A stretch of 6,099 nucleotides of DNA, from positions 1-6,099 of the forward strand of contig JAGDMJ010000221.1 of NCBI GenBank assembly GCA_017860555.1, given 5' to 3'. A program made the position numbers and the translations under genes. This document shows positions 1-4,777 of this stretch, piece after piece. Within the stretch, counting starts at the first letter, position 1. Every line of letters begins with the position of its first letter. The stretch comes from Bacteroidota bacterium (GTDB taxonomy: Bacteria; Bacteroidota; Ignavibacteria; UBA10030; UBA6906). Under the pieces are notes generated by a model. That model saw nothing but the letters and a program-made list of their open reading frames with translations. It ran no database searches and had not been told where the DNA came from.

Positions 1-870
1 GCGTACCAGAACCTCCGGGGACGACCCGGCCATTCTCGTCGCGCCAAAGTCGATATGAAAAAGGTAGGGCGATGGATTGATCATCCGAAGGGCGCGGTAC
101 ACAGCGAAAAGGTCTCCACCAAAGACAAGCTCGATCCGGCGGGAGAGGACAACCTGGAAAATATCCCCCTCCACGATGTATTGCTTTGCCCGCGCCACTG
201 CCGCACAGAATGCTGCTTTGTCCGGGGCGTCGTCGTGATCCGGAATGGTGCACGAGAATGCGCGGGCGGGCACCGTGGTGCGCCGTAACCGGAGCACCAT
301 TGCCTCCACGGCCTTTCGTCCTTCTTCAAACTGCTCACGAAGTCCTCGAGCCTGATCCAGCATCACATTGTGCACGATGATAATTTGCTGCTCCCGGTGA
401 TCGAATCGCACAAAGGATGTGAAGAGTCCAAAAACTGCTTCATCGCCATCAGCATCGGAATGCGTGAGAGGGAGGCGTTCAAGATGCCGTACCGTATCAT
501 ATCCCAGGTAGCCTACAAATCCTCCGAGAAAACCCTCGAGTCCCGGGATGGGAGCCTGCGTGAATTTCGTGAGTTGTGCCTGCATCGACTCGAAGATCGT
601 GCCGGGGATCTTCCTTGTCCCTGTCCGGTCGGAGATCTCGCACCACTCCCCCTTTGCGCGGAGGATCATGGACGGCCCGCTTCCGATAAAGGAGTAACGG
701 CCGATCTTCTCGTTCGGTTCTGCGCTCTCAAAAAGGAACGAAGGCGCGCCGCCGTCGCGAAGTGTCATGTACGTGGAGACCGGCGTGTGCATGTCGGCAA
801 GCATGGTTTCCACCAGCGGCACGACGTTCGCCGATGAGGCAAGCGATTCGAACTCTTCGTAACTCGTCAT
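1..870 (-). CDS. trpE: Anthranilate synthase component I (TrpE), N-terminal 290 residues, cut by left edge
   Basis: TrpE converts chorismate to anthranilate, the first committed step of tryptophan synthesis, using ammonia from the TrpG glutaminase subunit in the cytoplasm. The frame is open from the ATG at 870 to the window edge. The N-terminal domain carries L-F-E-S (46-49), matching the LLES element that binds feedback-inhibiting tryptophan, followed by EKIGRYSFIG (54-63). A glycine-rich GGFVGYLGYD block lies at 116-125. The chorismate-binding domain begins near 215 and shows GDIFQVVLSRR (235-245), NPSPYLFHIDF (265-275) and GSSPEVLVR (282-290), all family hallmarks. Roughly 200 C-terminal residues, including most of the active site, should lie beyond the edge. 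The start is supported by a GGGAG Shine-Dalgarno sequence at 876-880, 5 nt from the ATG. PabB or another chorismate-utilising enzyme is the alternative, but the upstream Trp-codon attenuator settles on TrpE. Confidence 0.96.
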   Translation of the reverse strand, partial: MTSYEEFESLASSANVVPLVETMLADMHTPVSTYMTLRDGGAPSFLFESAEPNEKIGRYSFIGSGPSMILRAKGEWCEISDRTGTRKIPGTIFESMQAQLTKFTQAPIPGLEGFLGGFVGYLGYDTVRHLERLPLTHSDADGDEAVFGLFTSFVRFDHREQQIIIVHNVMLDQARGLREQFEEGRKAVEAMVLRLRRTTVPARAFSCTIPDHDDAPDKAAFCAAVARAKQYIVEGDIFQVVLSRRIELVFGGDLFAVYRALRMINPSPYLFHIDFGATRMAGSSPEVLVR

Positions 871-883
871 CGAGTCTCCCTGC

Positions 884-918
884 AAATAAAAAGCCCCTCC
901 GGGGAACCAGGAAGGGCT
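884..918 (-). terminator. Intrinsic terminator of the trp attenuator
   Basis: On the minus strand AGCCCTTCC (918-910) pairs with GGAGGGGCT (900-892) over nine continuous pairs, one of them G-U, across a 9-nt loop. A T-rich run (TTTTATTT, 891-884) follows directly. It lies between the trpL stop codon and the trpE ribosome binding site, only 13 nt before the trpE ATG. It is therefore a conditional terminator governing read-through into trpE, not the end of an upstream gene. Confidence 0.93.
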
Positions 919-942
919 GTGATACCTGCAAAAACATATGCG

Positions 943-1035
943 CTATCCGCCTGCTGATTCACCCGTGGACATCACAATACGCCACCAGCGCCAGCAGGCA
1001 AGAACAGAGCTCTGATATGTAGCTTTCGACTTCAT
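943..1035 (-). CDS. trpL: trp leader peptide, 30 aa, with a Trp-Arg-Trp-Trp run
   Basis: This short frame runs from the ATG at 1035 to a TAG at 945-943 and encodes 30 residues beginning MKSKATYQSS and ending ESAGG. Three tryptophans at 15, 17 and 18 (C-W-R-W-W-R) make up a tenth of the peptide. Such a cluster of a rare codon just ahead of a terminator and trpE is the signature of a ribosome-mediated attenuator. The product itself probably has no function; its translation senses charged tRNA-Trp. No other in-frame ATG or GTG precedes the Trp codons, and an in-frame TGA at 1044-1042 rules out an upstream start. No Shine-Dalgarno sequence is visible, and the predicted transcription start is within about three bases of the ATG, so initiation may be leaderless. 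Confidence 0.88.
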   Translation of the reverse strand: MKSKATYQSSVLACWRWWRIVMSTGESAGG

Positions 1036-1043
1036 AATTGTTC

Positions 1044-1072
1044 AATATACAATCCCGGGAGGTGGATGTCAA
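1044..1072 (-). promoter_or_regulatory. trp operon promoter
   Basis: On the minus strand a perfect -35 TTGACA (1072-1067) is followed, after a 17-nt spacer, by a -10 TATATT (1049-1044, five of six consensus bases). It points into trpL and trpE. The usual 6-8 nt to the start point puts +1 at about 1038-1036, directly before the trpL ATG. No operator palindrome overlapping the hexamers was recognised, so attenuation may be the main control, although a repressor site cannot be excluded. Confidence 0.85.
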
Positions 1073-1306
1073 GCACAAGTCCCAGGGAAGCAGTTCCTTA
1101 TGGCGGCCGATGTCCCGTCCAAACGGCGGTATGTGATTCCGCTAGTGGGATTCCCCTTGGCCTCTCCCGGAATTCCCTGAGAGATGCCGTGTAACTCCCG
1201 GTACTTTGCCGCTCTCGGGAGGAGGTGTGATTGCCCAACCGCCCTTTGTCATGGCAACCGACTTCTGACAAGTGCGAAAACTGAGGCAATATTGGCGAGA
1301 TTCTGC
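1073..1306. other. Intergenic region between divergent promoters, no gene seen
   Basis: No frame here has recognisable protein character, and no tRNA features were seen. Short symmetric elements are present: GGAATTCC (1169-1176), CTCTC/GAGAG (1162-1166 with 1179-1183, 12-nt loop), CTCCCG/CGGGAG (1195-1200 with 1216-1221, 15-nt loop), and a TTGTCA/TGACAA pair near 1247-1271. None is followed by a T-run on either strand, so none reads as a terminator. They could be protein-binding sites for either promoter, or chance. Confidence 0.5.
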
Positions 1307-1335
1307 TTGACTCTCACTCTTCTCCACACTAAATT
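1307..1335 (+). promoter_or_regulatory. Likely promoter of the DUF2339-petCB-multihaem cytochrome operon
   Basis: TTGACT (1307-1312, five of six consensus bases) and TAAATT (1330-1335, four of six) are separated by the optimal 17 nt. The -10 is extended as TAAATTTC, which is also one base from the TAnnTTTG element of Bacteroidota promoters. It faces the four-gene operon and lies about 185 nt before its first start codon. It matches the same spacer length and style as the divergent trp promoter. Not tested against other candidates in the region. Confidence 0.6.
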
Positions 1336-1519
1336 TCGAGAAGTCGCATCTTAACTGTTGAGGTTCTTTACATACCGCGATCTAGTCTACCTCTGCACCC
1401 ACTCGTGCATCTCTCTACCGCAGGCCTTTTTCCACTCTGCGCTCTCTGACCCCGTGATGACGGTCGGTGCGGGAGAAGTGAGTTGAGGGGAGAATCCACC
1501 ATCGCGCTGGAGGTACTTC
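1336..1519 (+). other. Long 5' leader of the bc-complex operon
   Basis: If the promoter at 1307-1335 is used, about 175 nt are transcribed before the first start codon. Two small hairpins can be drawn: TGCAC/GTGCA (1394-1398 with 1405-1409, 6-nt loop) and CGCAG/CTGCG (1419-1423 with 1437-1441, 13-nt loop). A C-T-rich stretch covers about 1390-1450. No known riboswitch class or leader peptide was recognised. A GGAGG Shine-Dalgarno sequence at 1509-1513 lies 6 nt from the ATG at 1520. Confidence 0.4.
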
Positions 1520-3232
1520 ATGGGCTCAACCTCTGAAGGATCAGATCCCGCAGAGTTGTATCAGATGTTAAAGCGGCTTGAGGATCGCGTCTCCCGGATT
1601 GAAGAGCAACTCCGACTCAGTCCGGAGCAGAAAGAAAACAGGACGGATTTTCCACAGCAGAACCCGGCACAACTCTCTCTTGATACTGAAGACGTGCTCG
1701 AACGGCAGATCGGCGAGACGCTATTTGCACGGGCCGGCATACTCGTCCTCGCGATCGGGTTTGCGTTCCTGCTGACGTTTCCATTCCGCGGCCTCCCTGC
1801 AGTGCTTCCGAGCATGTTCGGTTACATACTTGTCGGCGCTGCCTGGACACTCTCCCATCGATGGCGTGAGTCCTTTCCCCAACTCTCGAGTTATGTTCTT
1901 GCGGGTGCGCTCATACTCTTCTACTTCACGACCCTTCGACTCCATTTCTTTTCTCCTGAATCCGCTATACAGAATACGACTGTGGAACTGGTCCTTTTGC
2001 TGCTGGTGGTCATCGTGTCGACGATTGCGGCGACAGGCAGGCGTTCCCCCTATCTGGCTGCCATCGGTCTCGCCGGCGGTTACATCACCGCACTGGTCAG
2101 CGAAGATGCTCTAGTCGTCATGTGTGTGTGTGTTGCACTTTCCGCGGGCGCTGTTTTCCTCGCTCGACGGTACGCCTGGTATACGCTCCTGGTTTTTGCG
2201 GCATGCATGACGTACCTTACACACTTCACCTGGGCCCTGGGCAATCCGGCGATGGGAAATGAAATTCACCTGATCACCGGCACTCCCCTGAGTGCTTTCG
2301 CAGTACTCTTGTATGTCGTGGTCCTGGCCTGCGGAACGCTGTTCAGACCGGTTGGCCTCATTGAAGGGGGTCCTATCGTCGCCGCCTCGTTTGTGAACGG
2401 TGTGGCCGGTTACGGACTGTATTTTCTCCTGACAGTGCCCTTACACAGCACGTCGCTCTTGCTGTATCACTCCGTCGCCTCCGCCGTCTTCCTTGCTCTC
2501 TCCATCGTCTTCTGGATCCGTGAGCGAAGCCGGGTTGCCACGTTCGTGTATGCCATGCTGGGATACATGGCCCTGAGCGTTGCGATCATCTCAGCGTTTC
2601 CCTCCCCCGACTACTTCGTCTGGCTGGCGTGCCAGAGCATCCTCGTTATATCAACTGCCATCTGGTTCAGGTCGCGGTTCATTATCGGCACGAACTTCGC
2701 CATCTATTGTATCCTCTTCGTCGCCTACCTGTTTCGGGCCGGCTCCGTGAGCATGGTGAGCATCGTTTTCGGCGTCGTTGCCTTGCTCAGCGCACGAATT
2801 CTGAACTGGCAGAAAGGCCGACTTGAGCTGAAAACCGAAATGATGCGCAATGCATACCTCGCGAGCGCCTTCTTCATTATCCCCTACGCCCTTTATCATA
2901 CCGTACCCGCAGCCTATGTGACCATGTCCTGGGTCGGCGTGGCCGTCTTCTACTTTGTGATGAGTGTCCTGCTTAAGAACAACCGCAAATATCGCTGGAT
3001 GGCACTCTTAACCTTTTGCGTGACGATCGGCTATCTGTTCCTCGTTGACATTCGAAACCTGGACCCCGCATTCCGCATTCTCTCCTTCCTTGTTCTGGGA
3101 ATCACCCTCTTTTTGATCTCGTTACTCTACGCCCGGAAACGGAAGAAGGCACAGCAGGAGCTTCAAGAGCAATTCCTGTCATCTGAACCACATCTTCGCT
3201 CGGAAGAACATCAGGAGCGCACATATGGATAA
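1520..3232 (+). CDS. DUF2339-type polytopic membrane protein, 570 aa
   Basis: This is an integral membrane protein of unknown biochemical function. Residues 11-35 form a short charged heptad-like helix (LYQMLKRLEDRVSRIEEQL), followed by a polar linker to about 58. E-R-Q-I-G-E-T-L-F-A-R-A-G then leads into the first membrane helix at about 69-89. From there about 16-18 hydrophobic segments follow, nearly without soluble domains, up to about 538. The tail (539-570) is basic, then acidic. The layout of N-terminal coiled coil, G-x-x-x-x-x-R-x-G-I-L entry motif, many helices and the closing D-x-x-x-L-D-P-x-F-R-I-L-S-F-L (510-524) is that of the DUF2339 family as I remember it; no profile search was possible. 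The start has a GGAGG 6 nt upstream. It overlaps the Rieske gene by 8 nt, so the two are probably translated together. A role in assembling or supporting the bc complex is only suggested by this context. Confidence 0.85.
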   Translation: MGSTSEGSDPAELYQMLKRLEDRVSRIEEQLRLSPEQKENRTDFPQQNPAQLSLDTEDVLERQIGETLFARAGILVLAIGFAFLLTFPFRGLPAVLPSMFGYILVGAAWTLSHRWRESFPQLSSYVLAGALILFYFTTLRLHFFSPESAIQNTTVELVLLLLVVIVSTIAATGRRSPYLAAIGLAGGYITALVSEDALVVMCVCVALSAGAVFLARRYAWYTLLVFAACMTYLTHFTWALGNPAMGNEIHLITGTPLSAFAVLLYVVVLACGTLFRPVGLIEGGPIVAASFVNGVAGYGLYFLLTVPLHSTSLLLYHSVASAVFLALSIVFWIRERSRVATFVYAMLGYMALSVAIISAFPSPDYFVWLACQSILVISTAIWFRSRFIIGTNFAIYCILFVAYLFRAGSVSMVSIVFGVVALLSARILNWQKGRLELKTEMMRNAYLASAFFIIPYALYHTVPAAYVTMSWVGVAVFYFVMSVLLKNNRKYRWMALLTFCVTIGYLFLVDIRNLDPAFRILSFLVLGITLFLISLLYARKRKKAQQELQEQFLSSEPHLRSEEHQERTYG

Positions 3233-3701
3233 GGTTGAAACCGCGAGGCCGGCGGGGCACCCGGCCGATGCCGACGAGGGAAGACGAGACATCCTGAAAT
3301 ATGTGATGGGAGGCGCGCTGCTGGCCTGGATCGGCGCGGTTATCTACCCGATCTTTTCCTACCTCAAACCACCCCGTCAGGCCGAGGTGGAAGTCACCAG
3401 TGTGAAAGTGGGGAAACTCGCAGACATTGCGAAGGACAGCGGCACCATCGTCCGTTTTGGGAACAAGCCGGTCATTCTGATCCGGACACCCGCCGATCAG
3501 CTGGCGGCATTTTCGGCCGTCTGCACACATCTGGACTGCACTGTGCAGTACCGCAGCGATTTTGGTGTGATCTGGTGTGCCTGTCACAACGGGAAATACG
3601 ATCTGACCGGCCGGAACGTTTCCGGTCCGCCCCCGCGTCCGCTCGACGAATACAGAGTCGTCATACAGGGAGACGAGGTGTTCATCTCGAAAAAAACATG
3701 A
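3225..3701 (+). CDS. petC: Rieske iron-sulfur protein of a bc-type complex, 158 aa
   Basis: This is the [2Fe-2S] subunit that takes the first electron from quinol at the Qo site of cytochrome b and passes it to a c-type cytochrome on the outer face of the cytoplasmic membrane. G-R-R-D-I-L-K (19-25) resembles a twin-arginine signal and precedes one membrane helix at about 26-47, giving the usual uncleaved Tat anchor. The globular domain carries CTHLDC (100-105) and CACH (118-121). Expected cluster ligands are C100, H102, C118 and H121, with a C105-C120 disulfide. The residues after H121 are N-G-K-Y, so the serine of the common CHGS motif is absent while the tyrosine (Y125) is kept. The proline loop G-P-P-P-R-P (134-139) follows. 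An AGGAG lies 7 nt before the ATG. The gene overlaps its upstream neighbour by 8 nt and cytochrome b by 4 nt (ATGA). qcrA is the equivalent name in other groups. Confidence 0.95.
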   Translation: MDKVETARPAGHPADADEGRRDILKYVMGGALLAWIGAVIYPIFSYLKPPRQAEVEVTSVKVGKLADIAKDSGTIVRFGNKPVILIRTPADQLAAFSAVCTHLDCTVQYRSDFGVIWCACHNGKYDLTGRNVSGPPPRPLDEYRVVIQGDEVFISKKT

Positions 3702-4777
3702 GACATAAACTCCGGCAGATCGTTGACTACATCGACGAGCGGGTGCAATTGGGTAACCTTGTTGAGTTCATGGGAAAGAAATATGTCCCGGTGCACCGCG
3801 GTTCGGTCTGGTATTACTTCGGAGGCGTGTCCCTTTTCCTCTTCATCATCCAGGTCTCCACGGGAATTCTCCTCCTGCTCTACTATAAGGGAAGCGAACA
3901 ACTGGCGTGGGAGAGCATCCAGTTCATCATGTCCAAAGTGCAGTTCGGCTGGCTCATCCGGTCGATCCACAGCTGGGCGGCCAACCTGTTTGTGCTCTCC
4001 ATCACGATCCATATGTTTAGTGTGTTCTTTGAACGATCGTACCGGAAGCCTCGTGAGCTCACCTGGCTCACCGGTGTTTTGATGCTCTTTCTCGCGCTCG
4101 CCTTCGGTTTCAGCGGGTACCTGCTGCCATGGGACGAGCTTGCCTTCTTTGCCACGAAAGTGGGTACCGACATCGCTGGCGTCATCCCCGTCATCGGGAA
4201 ACCGCTCATGGTGTTTCTGCGCGGAGGAGAAGATGTGACCGGGGCAACACTCTCGCGCTTTTTCGGATTCCACGTCGCGGTCTTCCCCGCGCTCTTCACA
4301 GTACTCCTTGGGATCCACCTCCTCCTTGTTCAACGGCAGGGGATGAGCGAACCGCTCGGTCATGGAAACGGTCAAACGCACGACGCGGGAAAGATGCCAT
4401 TCTTCCCCAATTTCCTCCTCCGTGATCTGCTCCTCTGGCTCATTGTTCTGAATATCCTGGCCATCCTTGCTGTCTTCTTCCCCTGGGAGCTTGGGAAGAA
4501 AGCGGATGCATTTGCCCCCGCACCCGCGGGGATACGCCCCGAGTGGTACTTCCTCTTCATGTTTCAGACGCTGAAATACTTCCCTGCGAAGGTTCTGTTT
4601 ATCGATGGTGAAGTTCTGGGTGTGCTCCTGTTTGGCGCAGCGGGTCTTCTCTGGGTGCTCGTTCCCTTCCTTGACAGGAGGGGTGCTCGCGGCGAACGAA
4701 CAAAGGCGGTTACGTACATAGGCATTGGAGTTATCGGATATATCATCATCCTCACGATCCTGGGATGGCTGCCATGA
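3698..4777 (+). CDS. petB: Cytochrome b of a bc-type complex, b6 and subunit IV fused, 359 aa
   Basis: This is the membrane subunit that carries the two b haems and both quinone sites of a quinol:cytochrome c oxidoreductase. The four haem-ligand histidines are H91 (RSIHSW), H105 (TIHMF), H192 (GFHVAV) and H207 (GIHLLL). The second pair is 15 apart, as in b6-type proteins, not 14 as in mitochondrial-type cytochrome b. G-F-S-G-Y-L-L-P-W (137-145) and I-P-V-I-G (163-167) are Qo-side landmarks, and PEWY (281-284) is the Qo-site motif. PEWY lies in the C-terminal part that is a separate subunit IV in b6f complexes; here both parts are one chain. The position that holds the haem c-n cysteine in b6 (F-Y-C-L-G-G) is tyrosine here (W-Y-Y-F-G-G, Y40). 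The start at 3698 (ATGA overlap with the Rieske stop) is preferred, because an upstream in-frame ATG at 3575 would overlap the Rieske coding region deeply and add non-family sequence. Confidence 0.95.
   Translation: MRHKLRQIVDYIDERVQLGNLVEFMGKKYVPVHRGSVWYYFGGVSLFLFIIQVSTGILLLLYYKGSEQLAWESIQFIMSKVQFGWLIRSIHSWAANLFVLSITIHMFSVFFERSYRKPRELTWLTGVLMLFLALAFGFSGYLLPWDELAFFATKVGTDIAGVIPVIGKPLMVFLRGGEDVTGATLSRFFGFHVAVFPALFTVLLGIHLLLVQRQGMSEPLGHGNGQTHDAGKMPFFPNFLLRDLLLWLIVLNILAILAVFFPWELGKKADAFAPAPAGIRPEWYFLFMFQTLKYFPAKVLFIDGEVLGVLLFGAAGLLWVLVPFLDRRGARGERTKAVTYIGIGVIGYIIILTILGWLP

Larger units (their letters stand above)
884..1035 (-). promoter_or_regulatory. trp operon attenuator (leader RNA with alternative hairpins)
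   Basis: Four pairing segments can be read in order on the minus strand. Segment 1 is GCCTGCTG (999-992), overlapping the first Trp codon of the leader peptide. Segment 2 is CAGCAGGC (956-949), a perfect 8-bp partner of segment 1. Segment 2 extended to GAATCAGCAGGCG (960-948) can instead pair with CCCTTCCTGGTTC (916-904) through 11 of 13 positions, the two exceptions being C-C. That second pairing consumes the 5' arm of the terminator, so it works as an antiterminator. Inferred mechanism: a ribosome stalled at the Trp codons covers segment 1, frees segment 2 to pair with segment 3 and allows trpE transcription. With ample charged tRNA-Trp the terminator forms. Pairings were found by eye, without energy calculation. 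Confidence 0.88.

Noticed and set aside
370..837. Plus-strand open frame of 155 codons
   Set aside because: It is antisense to trpE, which has family motifs along its whole length. The plus-strand product shows none.
1098..1327. Two overlapping minus-strand frames (63 and 61 codons) in the intergenic region
   Set aside because: They have no recognisable motif, no Shine-Dalgarno sequence and no promoter of their own, and they overlap each other in different frames.
1390..1450. Possible tRNA or riboswitch in the C/T-rich leader
   Set aside because: No T-loop, anticodon arm or acceptor pairing was found, and the two 5-bp hairpins do not match a known riboswitch layout.
2121..2132. Run of alternating TG (about six units) as a possible phase-variable repeat
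   Set aside because: It encodes C-V-C-V inside a membrane helix of the DUF2339 protein. The frame is intact and the run is too short to suggest slipped-strand switching.
3575..3697. Upstream in-frame ATG that would extend cytochrome b by 41 residues
   Set aside because: The extension is read out of frame across the Rieske cluster-binding region and gives arginine-rich sequence unlike any cytochrome b N-terminus. The ATGA start at 3698 fits the operon pattern.
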